A stretch of DNA of 64,000 nt from Stenotrophomonas sp. SAM-B. Lineage in GTDB: Bacteria; Pseudomonadota; Gammaproteobacteria; Xanthomonadales; Xanthomonadaceae. The position numbers and the translations under genes were made by a program. The notes beneath the pieces were generated by a model that was not told the DNA's origin, searched no databases, and was given only the letters and a program-made list of their open reading frames with translations. Shown one piece after another: positions 51,424 through 60,368 of the stretch. How positions within the stretch are numbered: position 1 is the first letter of the stretch; the number at the start of each line of letters is the position of its first letter. The DNA lies in NCBI RefSeq assembly GCF_013387485.1, contig NZ_JABBXB010000001.1, positions 888,001-952,000 of the forward strand. Direction: 5' to 3'.

Positions 51424-51588
51424 TTACTTCTGCTGCGGCTTGCTGCCTGCGTCAGGGGCGTTCTTGGTGTCCTGTTCCTGCTTCTGCTGCTTGGCCTGCG
51501 CGTCCTTGCGATCCTGTTCGGATTGCGGGCCTTTCTGCGCTGCAGCGGCATTCTTGACGTTGTTTTCGTTGTTCTGCATGTTGGACAT
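51424..51588 (-). CDS. 54-residue hydrophilic protein
   Basis: Reads MSNMQNNENNVKNAAAAQKG..., ending in PDAGSKPQQK and TAA at 51424-51426. GGAG lies seven bases before the ATG at 51588. Composition is extreme: Gln, Lys, Asn, Asp and Ala make up most of it; no hydrophobic core, no Cys or Trp. It should be disordered. Codon third positions are strongly C/G as in neighbouring genes, which supports real coding. No known family; small disordered proteins like this can be stress-protectant, but that is speculation. Confidence 0.65.
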   Translation of the reverse strand: MSNMQNNENNVKNAAAAQKGPQSEQDRKDAQAKQQKQEQDTKNAPDAGSKPQQK

Positions 51589-51750
51589 GGTGTGACTCCA
51601 AGGCGACGTGATGTCGCAACCCCAGCGTGGACCTGGCGCTGTTACGCGGGGGTCGCACTGGGATGAGCATCGGGTCAGGGTCGTCTCATGTCGAAATGGA
51701 ACACCACACGGAGGCAGTTGCTGAGGGCGTTCCGGGTCTACATCAGGGCT

Positions 51751-52212
51751 CTACCTTGGACGTGTCTGGAAATGCTCTCCCTTCCTGTACTCATATCCCG
51801 TCAGGCTCCATCCGCCTCCGTGACCCGTGCGAGGCTGAACCCACCTGTAGGTCCAGGACTGGAACGTGCCATCGGGAAGCGTGTTTTCGACCTTGTACTC
51901 CTCTCCCGGGATGCCTCTCTCCGGGAGCCTGCCGGGCGGCTGGGGCGTGCTGGAGAGGGTGTTAGACAGCCCATCAGCGAACAGTTGCATTCTCTCGGTG
52001 GTGACCGTTCCCCGCCCCATGGGAGCGTGGTCCGGAGAGACCGTCGCAATCCAGTCGAGTAGCTCCGCGGCGTGTGCGTCCTCACTGGCGTATGTCCGCG
52101 TCGAGACAACGACTGTAGACAGGTGGGGCGACGATCCGGCGGCCGACGCCGTCGATGATGTCCCTGTTGAAGAGAGCAGGGCGATCAGTAAAGTGACAAG
52201 TGCGGATTTCAT
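51751..52212 (-). CDS. Small exported protein of unknown function
   Basis: 153 residues with a signal peptide MKSALVTLLIALLSSTGTSSTASA. The mature part has no cysteines and no motif I recognise; segments such as VVVSTRTYASEDAHAAELLDWIATVSPDHAP and WTYRWVQPRTGHGGGWSLTGYEYR suggest a mixed fold with a beta-rich C-terminus. I chose the ATG at 52212 over 52281 because the signal peptide starts there. No partner gene is obvious. Confidence 0.6.
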   Translation of the reverse strand: MKSALVTLLIALLSSTGTSSTASAAGSSPHLSTVVVSTRTYASEDAHAAELLDWIATVSPDHAPMGRGTVTTERMQLFADGLSNTLSSTPQPPGRLPERGIPGEEYKVENTLPDGTFQSWTYRWVQPRTGHGGGWSLTGYEYRKGEHFQTRPR

Positions 52213-52475
52213 GTGCGTTCCCGTTTTTAATGTCCAAGGCTGGCGACTTGGATGATTCCGCAGAACATCGTCGATGTTCATCAGGGAATGCCGTCGTCTT
52301 CGGGTGTGAAATCCACATTTTCGTATACCACCAGCGTGGGCCGGATCCAGCGTGCGGAGGTGACGCTGATCGACAGGCCGCTACGTTGCCGCGATGAGTG
52401 CACGGTGTGCGGTCGGGAACGTATGTCAGCGCACGTCGTTGACCGAGAGGCGGTGTCTGATCGCCGCTGGCCGTA

Positions 52476-53333
52476 TCAGGATCGGCAGAGTGTGCCGCAA
52501 CGGTCGCTGCTGAACCCGGCAATGGCCTGCTGCAGGCGCGGAACGTCGCTTGGGTCCACCTGTTCCAGCGCGTCCTTCAACGCGTCACGCACTGGCTGCC
52601 GTTGCTCAAGCTGCAGCATCTGCGCGTAAGGCGCCGCCGTTTCCGCCAGCGCGCGGACCAGGGTCCGCTTCAGCGTGCTGCCCGCCGGCTGGGCACGCAT
52701 CACCTCCAGCATCTCCAGATACTGGCGTTGCGCATTGCGGCGAAGGGTGTCGGTGCCGCCCGGTCCCAGACCGGCGAGCTCTTCGGGCGTTGCAACGGTC
52801 AGCCACGTATCCACCAGTGGCTGCATCCGTGCACCGCACTGCAGCAGGTACGGCAGCAGCAGGCCCAGCTGTGCCTGGAAGCGCTCGGCGTTGCGGTTGC
52901 CTTGGCGGGCCTGCTCGCCGGAATGGAGGAGCACGGCTGCTGGCATCGCACCCATGCCGAACTGCATCAACCGGGTGGACAGCGTTACGCCGTACTGGCA
53001 CGCGTTGGTCAGCAGACCCAGGTCCGCCGTCGCGTAGTCCGGCGCCAGGACGTCGGTCTTGTTGGTCACCGCCGCCAGCAGCTGCATGGCGCGTGGGCTG
53101 TCGAGCTGCTCCGGTGCGTTGTCGGCGTCGGCTTGCTGCAGCAGTTGCAGGTAGTCGCGCGTGGCTTCGTACTGCGCCATGAACTGCGGCGGTATGTCAT
53201 CGGCACGTGCGGGTGAGGCGACCAGCAACATCACGAGGAGGGCCGCGCCCAGCGGTGTCTGTGCAGACGCACGCGCCGGCCATGCCAGTCGTCGCGTGAG
53301 AGAAGAAAACGGGCTGCCACTCATCCGGGGCAT
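52476..53333 (-). CDS. Exported helical protein of unknown function
   Basis: 285 residues. A long N-region and a hydrophobic stretch (TPLGAALLVMLLVASPARA) form a signal peptide. The mature protein is mostly helical (FMAQYEATRDYLQLLQQADAD, TLRRNAQRQYLEMLEVMRAQ, LKRTLVRALAETAAPYAQMLQLEQRQPVRDAL), with paired cysteines near the end (SDRCGTLCRS) and two inside (NACQYG, LQCGARM). No family recognised. Starts at 53333 or at the second ATG, 53324. Predicted periplasmic. Confidence 0.6.
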   Translation of the reverse strand: MPRMSGSPFSSLTRRLAWPARASAQTPLGAALLVMLLVASPARADDIPPQFMAQYEATRDYLQLLQQADADNAPEQLDSPRAMQLLAAVTNKTDVLAPDYATADLGLLTNACQYGVTLSTRLMQFGMGAMPAAVLLHSGEQARQGNRNAERFQAQLGLLLPYLLQCGARMQPLVDTWLTVATPEELAGLGPGGTDTLRRNAQRQYLEMLEVMRAQPAGSTLKRTLVRALAETAAPYAQMLQLEQRQPVRDALKDALEQVDPSDVPRLQQAIAGFSSDRCGTLCRS

Positions 53334-53563
53334 GGTCCTTGGATCGATTCGGGCATGGAGCGTAGGTGACTCGGGGCAGGGCGGCAACCCGGTGCGCAAC
53401 ATGCGTTGCCCGGGCATCCTGTGGGTGCCCGGCATTCGGTTGTCCTCGAATGACGGTGAACAGAGATGCAGGCGTGGGCCGTGAGCGGTCTGCCTGTGCA
53501 CACCGCAGAACCGGTTACGGGGGCACAATAGCCAGTCATTCGTTGATTGTTGTTGGAGGTGCC

Positions 53564-54244
53564 ATGAACCGTTTCGTCCTGCTGGGTGTGGGGGCGCTTG
53601 CGCTCGCGGCCTGTTCCAAGCCGGCGCCGTCCGATACCGCGACGCCGGCAGAGCCTGCCGCGCCGGCCACGTCGGCCGCCGCTGCCAGCGCGCCCACCGC
53701 ACCCGCCAGCCCGACCCTGCAGCCGCCGTCGTTCGATTGTGCCAAGGCGCAGTCCGAGGCCGAGCAGCAGGTGTGTGGCGACGCACGCCTGGCGGCGCTG
53801 GACCGCCAGCTGGCCGCGCTCTACAAGCGCGTGCAGACCAGCCCGGATGAGCTGGACATCGCGGCCGAGCAGCGTGGCTGGATCAAAGGCCGCGATGCCT
53901 GTTCGCGTGCGGTGGATCCGCACCGTTGCCTGGTGGAGTCCTACCAGACGCGTCTGGTCGAGCTGACCATCAACGGCGGCGGCATCCAGGTGCCGGCCAA
54001 GGTCGAGTACCTTTGCGATGACAACAGCAAGCCGGTGACCGCGGTGTTCTACAACGACATCGATCCCACTGCGGCCGTGATCAGCTGGGGCAATGACCAG
54101 GCCATCGTGTTCCCGGTGCCGGTCACCCGCGAGGAAAACAACGGCGGTCGCTGGGGACGCGAAGGCGTGGACCTGCGGACCCACAACGACCAGACCACGC
54201 TGGAGTTCTACGGCACCACGCTGCAGTGCCAGGTCGCCAGGTAA
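53564..54244 (+). CDS. Lipoprotein fusing LprI-like and MliC-like lysozyme-inhibitor domains
   Basis: 226 residues. Lipoprotein signal MNRFVLLGVGALALAAC (lipobox LAAC), then an Ala/Pro/Thr linker of about 40 residues. Residues 45-120 form a DUF1311/LprI-type helical domain with the Cys pattern FDCAKAQSEAEQQVCGD..LAALDRQL...DACSR...RCLVESYQTRL. Residues 135-226 look like MliC/PliC, the c-type lysozyme inhibitor fold (VEYLCDDNSKPVTAVFYND to LEFYGTTLQC). It would protect the wall from lysozyme at the periplasmic face. GGAGG lies seven bases before the ATG. The inhibitor roles are inferred from family resemblance. Confidence 0.78.
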   Translation: MNRFVLLGVGALALAACSKPAPSDTATPAEPAAPATSAAAASAPTAPASPTLQPPSFDCAKAQSEAEQQVCGDARLAALDRQLAALYKRVQTSPDELDIAAEQRGWIKGRDACSRAVDPHRCLVESYQTRLVELTINGGGIQVPAKVEYLCDDNSKPVTAVFYNDIDPTAAVISWGNDQAIVFPVPVTREENNGGRWGREGVDLRTHNDQTTLEFYGTTLQCQVAR

Positions 54245-54265
54245 GGGCAGGCGCCGCCGCGTTGC

Positions 54266-54931
54266 TCAGCGCACGCGGCGGTAGCGCACCTCGTTCTGCC
54301 GGTCGCCCACTTCGGTGGTGACGAAGCCGTCGCGGCTCTGGCTGATGTCGAACACGCTGCTGCCGACGTTGAGCTGGCCGCCATTGACCCAGCCGTTCAA
54401 CGACTGCCCACGCGTCTGTGCGCTCATGCGGCCGTCGCTGTCGATGCGCATGCGGATGTCGGCGTTGAAGGTCGGGTTGTAGCCCTCGAACTCGCCGACC
54501 ATCCAGTCGGGCACATAGGACGTGTGGCGGGCGCCCTGGTAGTTTTCGTCGTCGTAGCGCGCGTCATCCTTGTTGGCGTTGTGGGCCAACGCGCCGAGAA
54601 TCGCCGCGCCGATCAACACGCCGGCGGCGACCTTGGCGTCGTGGTTGTCATCGTCATGGCGGTCATCGCGATCGCTGCCGCCATGCACCCGGAACGAGGC
54701 GCGGCAGCCATCGTCGACCCAGACCTCGCGGCGGTCGTAGTCCCAGGTACGGCCCTGGCGGCAGTCCGCACCGGACAGTTTGCGGTCCAGGGTGACGTAG
54801 CCCGCGCGGGGCAGGGTGCAGGACTGATAACGGTTGTCGCGGCTCTCGCAGGTGACGAAGTCGTCCGCGCGCGCGTCTTCCAACGGCAGCATCAACAGCA
54901 GGGGCGTGGCCAGCAGCATACGGAAGAGCAT
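54266..54931 (-). CDS. Exported DUF3011 protein with C-terminal beta domain
   Basis: 221 residues. Signal peptide MLFRMLLATPLLLMLPLEDARA. One DUF3011 module (FVTCESRDNRYQSCTLPRAGYVTLDRKLSGADCRQGRTWDYD..VWVDDGCRASF). Next comes a His/Asp-rich stretch (SDRDDRHDDDNHD) that could bind metal, then a short hydrophobic helix (AAGVLIGAAILGALAH) and a C-terminal part (VPDWMVGEFEGYNPTFNADIRMRIDSDGRM) resembling a small lipocalin-like beta domain. Convergent with the lysozyme-inhibitor gene. Function unknown. The single module is related to the triple-module protein at 29530-30486. Confidence 0.75.
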   Translation of the reverse strand: MLFRMLLATPLLLMLPLEDARADDFVTCESRDNRYQSCTLPRAGYVTLDRKLSGADCRQGRTWDYDRREVWVDDGCRASFRVHGGSDRDDRHDDDNHDAKVAAGVLIGAAILGALAHNANKDDARYDDENYQGARHTSYVPDWMVGEFEGYNPTFNADIRMRIDSDGRMSAQTRGQSLNGWVNGGQLNVGSSVFDISQSRDGFVTTEVGDRQNEVRYRRVR

Positions 54932-55061
54932 GTCGTCGATTCCGGAAGGGAAAAGGAGCGCGTCGCATCGTATGGGGAGCGGGAAACCCCCGTTCCCTGG
55001 CACCGACGATGGGCACGCGCACATGAAATCCGGATGAAGGTCGCCCCGCAGGCGGGTCCCC

Positions 55062-55460
55062 TCAGGCGCAGGCCGCCAACGGGTGCTGGAAACAGGCACG
55101 GATCGCGTCGAGCAGTTCGCTCATGGTGTAGGGCTTGGGCAGGAAATGCATGCCCGGGCCGAGCTGCGGCACCACGACGGAGGGCTCCAGGCCCGAGGTG
55201 ACCAGCACCGGCAGCCCGGGCTGTTCCTGCTTGACCCGATGCGCCGCCTCGATGCCGCTCACTTCGCCCAGGCAGACATCGGTGAACACCAGGTCGAAGC
55301 GCTCGCCGGCCTGCAGCAGGCCGAGCGCGGCTTCGGCGGAACTGACCGCAACGACTTCGCAGGCCTGGCTTTCCAGCGCCATGCGGCTCAGTTCGCGGGT
55401 GTCTTCGGTGTCTTCGATCAACAGCACGCGCGGTTCGGGATGGTGCTTGGACAACAACAT
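55062..55460 (-). CDS. Single-domain response regulator (CheY-like)
   Basis: 132 residues, receiver only. The acidic pair is in VLLIEDTEDTRELSR, the phospho-aspartate in FDLVFTDVCLGEVSG, the Thr/Ser switch in LPVLVTSGLEP and the lysine in FLPKPYTMSELLDAI. There is no output domain, so it acts by binding a partner or as a phosphate relay. No histidine kinase is adjacent. ATG 55460 is used; upstream in-frame sequence is not family-like. Confidence 0.85.
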   Translation of the reverse strand: MLLSKHHPEPRVLLIEDTEDTRELSRMALESQACEVVAVSSAEAALGLLQAGERFDLVFTDVCLGEVSGIEAAHRVKQEQPGLPVLVTSGLEPSVVVPQLGPGMHFLPKPYTMSELLDAIRACFQHPLAACA

Positions 55461-55584
55461 GGAGCGTGGTTCCTGCTTACCCCCGGAGAGGGGCGCGCAA
55501 GTATCGCGGGCCGCCGGTGAGGAGACCGTCGACGGCGGCCCACTGCCGGGTGAATCGACGCTGGCGTCGTACCGCCCGTGGCGC

Positions 55585-56349
55585 TCAGGCAACGGCCGCC
55601 GGACGCCGGCGCGGGCGGTGCCAGGCCCACACCAGCCCGACCGCCAACCCCGCTGCCGACAGGCGCAGCACCGTCGCCGGCCAGCCGACCGCAGTGGCCT
55701 CGCTGATCACGAATACGTTCCAGGCCAGGTTGAGCGAGACATGCAGGGCCAGCCCGCTCCACAGCGTGTAGTCGTCCAGGGTGTTGAGCCAGGCGAATAC
55801 CAGCCCGCCGATGCCGGTGATGGCGAACACCTGCAGCGCCATGCCCCCGCCGCCGCCGAACGACCACCAGTGGATCGCACCGAAGATCACCGCCTGCACC
55901 AGCGCGGCGGCCAGCCACGGCCAGCGCTGCTGGCGATGGGCGAAGATGAAGCCGAAGCCACGGAAGATGATTTCCTCGGCGAACGGGAACAGCACGCCGA
56001 GCATCAGCAGTGCGAGGACATCCTGGGTGGGATTCACCCCGCCCAGCCACCACAGGCCGAGCCAGCAGGGCAGCGTGGCCAGCAGCGCCAGGCCCGGCCC
56101 CTGCCAGCCATTCCAGCGCAACCCGAGCAGTGCGTGCAGGCGTTGCCCGGGGCGCAGCAGCAGCGCAGCGACGGCCAGCACCAGCAGCACGCCCAGGCCG
56201 TTGTCGAGGATGGCGCCGCCATAGGGGATCGGCAGCTTCGGAATCGGCGTGCCCAGCCACGCGGCGAGGTCGCGCAGATTGATCGACACGGCCAAGGTCA
56301 GCACCACCACGCAGGCGGCCAGCCAGGTCGGCAGGCGAAGGGTCGGCAT
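55585..56349 (-). CDS. CPBP-family intramembrane metalloprotease
   Basis: 254 residues with about seven membrane spans. The three CPBP/Abi motifs are all present: FAEEIIFRGFGF (EExxxR), VIFGAIHWW (FxxxH) and ALHVSLNLAWN (HxxxN). These are Rce1-like glutamic/metal proteases of the inner membrane, in bacteria often linked to bacteriocin self-protection or unknown processing. GGAG with seven-base spacing favours the ATG at 56349; 56361 is the alternative. A few His/Arg residues at the C-terminus face the cytoplasm. Substrate unknown. Confidence 0.85.
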   Translation of the reverse strand: MPTLRLPTWLAACVVVLTLAVSINLRDLAAWLGTPIPKLPIPYGGAILDNGLGVLLVLAVAALLLRPGQRLHALLGLRWNGWQGPGLALLATLPCWLGLWWLGGVNPTQDVLALLMLGVLFPFAEEIIFRGFGFIFAHRQQRWPWLAAALVQAVIFGAIHWWSFGGGGGMALQVFAITGIGGLVFAWLNTLDDYTLWSGLALHVSLNLAWNVFVISEATAVGWPATVLRLSAAGLAVGLVWAWHRPRRRPAAVA

Positions 56350-56502
56350 GGGACGCTCCATATCCAGGGACGGCGTGGATTGTTCGTGATTCCCTCGCCA
56401 GCAGCATGGGGCATAGGTCGGGGGGCCATCGGTCATGGCCGCGTTGCACCACGGTCAGGTATGACCGGCTAGAGTGCGGCTTTGCCCCTTGGATTACCGC
56501 CC

Positions 56503-56805
56503 ATGCAATGCCCCGTATGCAAAACCCAAGCGCTGCAGATGTCCGAGCGCCAGGGCATCGAGATCGACTACTGCCCGCAGTGCCGTGGCGTGTGGCTGGA
56601 CCGTGGCGAACTGGACAAGATCATCGAGCGCTCCGCCGGTGCCGCCGCGCCTGCATCCGCCCCGGCACGCGCTGCCGCACCGCCGCCGCCGGCTGCGGTG
56701 CAGCACCGTGATACCCGCCACCTGGGCCAACAGCCGTACGGCGATCAGCACGGCTACCGCAAGAAGAAGAAAGAGAGCTTCCTGTCGGACCTGTTCGACT
56801 TCTGA
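56503..56805 (+). CDS. Small zinc-ribbon protein (TFIIB-type)
   Basis: 100 residues. N-terminal zinc ribbon CPVC-X17-CPQCRGVWLDRGELDKIIE, the pattern of the zf-TFIIB family. An Ala/Pro linker and a Lys-rich tail with a final SFLSDLFDF motif follow, the latter typical of this family. Cytoplasmic; function unknown, possibly protein or nucleic-acid binding. Divergent from the protease gene. Confidence 0.85.
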   Translation: MQCPVCKTQALQMSERQGIEIDYCPQCRGVWLDRGELDKIIERSAGAAAPASAPARAAAPPPPAAVQHRDTRHLGQQPYGDQHGYRKKKKESFLSDLFDF

Positions 56806-56823
56806 TGCACGCCTGCGCTGCGC

Positions 56824-57336
56824 TCAGGCGCGGCGCAGGATGAACTCCCGGTCGACGCTGTCGCCGACCGGGAAATCGTATTCGCCCACCTTGCTGCAGC
56901 CATAGCGCGCATAGAAGCGTTGCGCACCCAGGTTCTCGGACCACACGCCGACCCACAGCGTGCGCCGCTGCGGTTGATCGAGCCAGGCCAGGAACGCGTC
57001 CATCAGGCGCGCACCGTGGCCGCCACTCTGGTGGCTGGCAAGCAGGTAGAGGCGTTTGAGCTCGATATCGCCCTCGCTGGCCTCGGCATGTGGCAGCCCG
57101 TTCGGCCCCGCCGCGAGATAGCCCACCGCGCGGCCGCCATCCTCCAGCAGCCATGCTGCGTTGCGCGGATCGGCCAGTTCGCGGCGTTGCGGTTCGACCG
57201 CGTAGTGACTGTCCAGAAATTCGCGCAGATCCTGCGGCGGGTAGGAATCGCCGAAGGTTTCGGTATAGGTGGCGATGGCGATCGCCGAGAGCGTATCGGC
57301 ATCGGCAAGGGAGGCGCGGCGGAGGGTCAACGTCAT
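56824..57336 (-). CDS. GNAT-family N-acetyltransferase, paralogue of the 32621 gene
   Basis: 170 residues. LTLRRASLADADTLSAIAIATYTETFGDSYPPQDLREFL matches the start of the gene at 32621, and ELKRLYLLASHQSGGHGARLMDAFLAWL and TLWVGVWSENLGAQRFYARYGCSKVGEYDFPVG match its acetyl-CoA and substrate-side motifs. Here the acetyl-CoA loop reads QSGGHGARL, the more canonical form. Acceptor unknown. Convergent with the zinc-ribbon gene. Confidence 0.85.
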   Translation of the reverse strand: MTLTLRRASLADADTLSAIAIATYTETFGDSYPPQDLREFLDSHYAVEPQRRELADPRNAAWLLEDGGRAVGYLAAGPNGLPHAEASEGDIELKRLYLLASHQSGGHGARLMDAFLAWLDQPQRRTLWVGVWSENLGAQRFYARYGCSKVGEYDFPVGDSVDREFILRRA

Positions 57337-57436
57337 GGCGCAAGGCAGGCAGATCGGGCCGGCAGCTTACGCCATCGCTCCAACCGGCAGGGGGTCCGGG
57401 TACCTGGGGCACCCGGAACCTGTCACGGCCGCGGGA

Positions 57437-58474
57437 TCAGAACCAGACCCGCACGCCTGCCACCCAGCGGGTATCGCGCGCGCGCTCGCCGGCCGCCTCG
57501 TGGTAATCAGCGGTATCGCCGAACAGGCGCTCGTGGCTGATGCCGATGTAAGGCGCGAAGCGGCGGCTGAACTCGTAGCGCAGGCGCAGCCCGGCTTCGA
57601 CCTTGTTGAGGCCCGAACCGTTGCCATACTCCGGCTCGTCCTTGGCCGAGAAACTGGCTTCCACCAGCGGCTGCAGGATCAGGCGGTTGGTCAGCAGCAG
57701 CTCGTACTCCACTTCCACCGTGGCCGCGAACTGGCCGCTTTCGCCGACATAGGCCGTGGCCGAGGTCTCGAACTTGTACGGCGCCAACCCCTGGATGCCG
57801 AACGCCGCCCAGGTGCGTGAATCGGCCGGACGGAAATCCTGCTTCACGCCGACCAGCACGTCCCACCACGGCGACACGCTGCGGCCGTACATCACTTCCA
57901 GATCGGCCGATTCGGTGCGGCCGTCGCTGCGCTCGCCTTCGCTGCGCAGCCATAGCCTGTTGATGTTGCCGCCCACCCAGCCGCTGGCCTCCCAGGCCTG
58001 GCCGGTGCCGTGCTGACCGTCCCAGTGTTCGAGGCGGTTGAGCAGCAGCATGCTGTGGATCTCCGGCGCATGCTCCATCGCGCCGTGGTCGATCGGCGGG
58101 AATGCGGCGAGGCGGTCGGCGGCCGTCACCGCCGGAATCGGTTCGAGCGGTTCGGTGGGCGCAGGCGCCTTCGGCACGCCATGACCCATCGCGGCGTGGT
58201 CCATCTTCGAATGATCCATCTGGCCGTGATCGGTCGTGCCGTGGTCCATCGTGTAATGGTCCATCTGGCTGTGATCAGTGCTGCCATGGTCCATCTTCGA
58301 ATGATCCATCTGGCTGTGATCGACGTTGCCGCCATCTGCCGGTGGTGTGTCGGCCGTGGTTGCGGTCGGCGTCGTGGCATGGCCGGCATGCGATTGCGCC
58401 CAGGCCGGTGCCGACAATGCCAGCAGCAGGGCGGTGCTCAAGGCCGACGTCGCGGTGAGAGGAGAGCGGCTCAT
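57437..58474 (-). CDS. copB: CopB copper-resistance outer-membrane protein
   Basis: 345 residues. Signal peptide SPLTATSALSTALLLALSAPAWA. A His/Met-rich region of about 60 residues (repeats of DHSQMDH, DHSKMDH, DHGTTDHG) should bind copper. The C-terminal 220 residues form a barrel (GQAWEASGWVGGNINRLWLRSEGER to WVAGVRVWF) of the CopB family. It keeps copper outside or in the periplasm together with CopA. Its ATG overlaps the copA stop (ATGA), so the two are translated together. The HDM-type repeats vary in number among strains. Confidence 0.93.
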   Translation of the reverse strand: MSRSPLTATSALSTALLLALSAPAWAQSHAGHATTPTATTADTPPADGGNVDHSQMDHSKMDHGSTDHSQMDHYTMDHGTTDHGQMDHSKMDHAAMGHGVPKAPAPTEPLEPIPAVTAADRLAAFPPIDHGAMEHAPEIHSMLLLNRLEHWDGQHGTGQAWEASGWVGGNINRLWLRSEGERSDGRTESADLEVMYGRSVSPWWDVLVGVKQDFRPADSRTWAAFGIQGLAPYKFETSATAYVGESGQFAATVEVEYELLLTNRLILQPLVEASFSAKDEPEYGNGSGLNKVEAGLRLRYEFSRRFAPYIGISHERLFGDTADYHEAAGERARDTRWVAGVRVWF

Positions 58475-60264
58475 TCTTCGATCCTCACTTCGCGCATCAT
58501 GCCCGCTTCCATGTGGTACAGCAGGTGGCAGTGGTAGGCCCAACGGCCGAGCGCGTCGGCACGCACGCGATACGTGCGGCGGGTGCCCGGTGGCATGTCG
58601 ATGGTGTGCTTGCGCAGGTGGAATTCGCCGTCCGCATTTTCCAGATCGCTCCACACGCCGTGCAGATGGATCGGGTGCTGCATCATGGTGTCGTTGACCA
58701 GCACGATGCGCATGCGCTCACCGTAGTTCAGGCGTAGCGGTTCGGCGCTGGCAAAGGGAATGCCATCGAAGGACCAGCTGAATTTCTCCATGTGGCCGGT
58801 CAGGTGGAGCTCGACCTCGCGGCCGGGTTCGCGGCCATCGGGATCGTCGAACAGGCTGCGCATCGCGCCGTAGGTGAGCACGTCGCGGCCGTTGTCGCGC
58901 AGGCCGATGCCGGGATCATCCAGTTTCGGCTCGGTCGCCATGCTCTGCATGTCCACCAGCGGATTGCCCGTTTCGCTGGCCGGGTGACGCGGTGCCTTGG
59001 GATCGGCGCCCTGCGCGCCGTGGCCCATGCTGGCGCCGCAGCCGCCTTCCATGCCCTTCATGTCGTGGCCCGCCATCCCGTTCGAGGCATGGCCCATGTC
59101 ATGTCCCATGTCGCGCATGGTCAGCAGCGGGCGCGCGTCGCGCTCGGGAATCGGCGCCTGCAGGCCGTGGCGGACCGCCAGCGTGCCGGCGGCATAGCCG
59201 GTGCGGCCCATGTCCTGGCAGAAGATCGTGTACGCGTCCTGGCCGCTGGGTTCGACGATCACGTCGAAGGTTTCAGCCGGGGCGATGCGGAATTCATCGA
59301 TGCTGACCGGGTGGATGTACTGGCCATCGGCGGCGACCACGGTCATTTTCAGCCCGGGGATGCGCACGTCGAAGTAGGTCATCGAACCGCCGTTGATGAA
59401 GCGCAGCAGCACCTTCTCGCCACTGCGGAACAGCCCGGTCCAGTTGCCGGCCGGGGCGGTGCCGTTGAGCAGGTAGGTATAGGTGTGGGCGTTGATGTCG
59501 GAGATGTCGGTCGGCGTCATCCGCATCCGACCCCACATGCCGCGATCGGCGGTGGCCGCGGCCCAGCCGTCCTTGCGCACATCGCGCAGGAAGTCGGGCA
59601 GGGTGCGCTTGTAGTAGTTGTCGTACTCGGCGAGTTTCTTCATGCGCCGGAACAGCGCACCGGGGTCCATGTCGGTCCAGTCCGAGAGCAGGATCACGTG
59701 CTCGCGGTCGAAGTGGTACGGCGCCGGCTCGAGCGGATCGATGATCAGCGCGCCGTACAGACCGGCCTGTTCCTGGAACATGGAATGGCTGTGGTACCAG
59801 TACGTACCCGACTGCTTGAGGGTGAAGCGGTACTGATAGACCTCGCCGGGGGCGATGCCGTTGAAGCTCAGGCCGGGCACGCCATCCATGTTGGCCGGGA
59901 GCAGCAGGCCGTGCCAGTGGATGGAGGTGGGATGGCCCTGCAGCGTATTGGCGACCCGGATGCTGACGGTCTGGCCCTCGCGCCAGCGCAGGATCGGTGC
60001 CGGCAGGCTGCCGTTGACGGTGATCGCCGGGCGGGTGCGGCCGGTGAAGTTGGCCAGCGATTCGCCGATGCTCAGCTGCACGTCCTGGCTGCTGAGCACC
60101 TGCGGGGCGCCGACCAGGCCGGGGCCGGCGGCGGCGAACGCCCGCGGGCTCAGGCCGGTGGCGGCGAGGCCGGCGACCACGCCGCCGGCAGCCACGCCCT
60201 GCACGAACAGGCGACGTGACGGCATGGGCGGGATGCCCGTGCCGGGTGTTTTGGGGAAAGACAT
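58471..60264 (-). CDS. copA: CopA periplasmic multicopper oxidase
   Basis: 597 residues. Tat signal (PSRRLFVQGVAAGGVVAGLAATGLSPRAFA). Four sets of copper ligands are visible: HWHGLLLP, WYHSHSMFQEQ, HPIHLHGVW and HCHLLYHMEAGMM, the last giving the type 1 ligand set Cys-His-Met. A Met/His-rich insert lies near residues 380-415 (RDMGHDMGHASNGMAGHDMKGMEGG). Oxidises Cu(I) and handles periplasmic copper. GGAG five bases before the ATG. It follows copL and overlaps copB. Confidence 0.95.
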   Translation of the reverse strand: MSFPKTPGTGIPPMPSRRLFVQGVAAGGVVAGLAATGLSPRAFAAAGPGLVGAPQVLSSQDVQLSIGESLANFTGRTRPAITVNGSLPAPILRWREGQTVSIRVANTLQGHPTSIHWHGLLLPANMDGVPGLSFNGIAPGEVYQYRFTLKQSGTYWYHSHSMFQEQAGLYGALIIDPLEPAPYHFDREHVILLSDWTDMDPGALFRRMKKLAEYDNYYKRTLPDFLRDVRKDGWAAATADRGMWGRMRMTPTDISDINAHTYTYLLNGTAPAGNWTGLFRSGEKVLLRFINGGSMTYFDVRIPGLKMTVVAADGQYIHPVSIDEFRIAPAETFDVIVEPSGQDAYTIFCQDMGRTGYAAGTLAVRHGLQAPIPERDARPLLTMRDMGHDMGHASNGMAGHDMKGMEGGCGASMGHGAQGADPKAPRHPASETGNPLVDMQSMATEPKLDDPGIGLRDNGRDVLTYGAMRSLFDDPDGREPGREVELHLTGHMEKFSWSFDGIPFASAEPLRLNYGERMRIVLVNDTMMQHPIHLHGVWSDLENADGEFHLRKHTIDMPPGTRRTYRVRADALGRWAYHCHLLYHMEAGMMREVRIEE

Positions 60265-60368
60265 TGCAACTCCGAATCCGGTTCGAATGGCACACGCGGT
60301 GCCGTCAACGCCCGCACACCGGGGGCGCGCGGGCAGAGCTCAGGCGGGCGCTCGCAGAGCGCGGCGGA

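Noticed and set aside
52252..52629. Plus-strand frame starting MIPQNIVDVHQG
   Set aside because: The first 60 residues look slightly protein-like, but the rest is antisense to the exported protein gene and there is no ribosome site.
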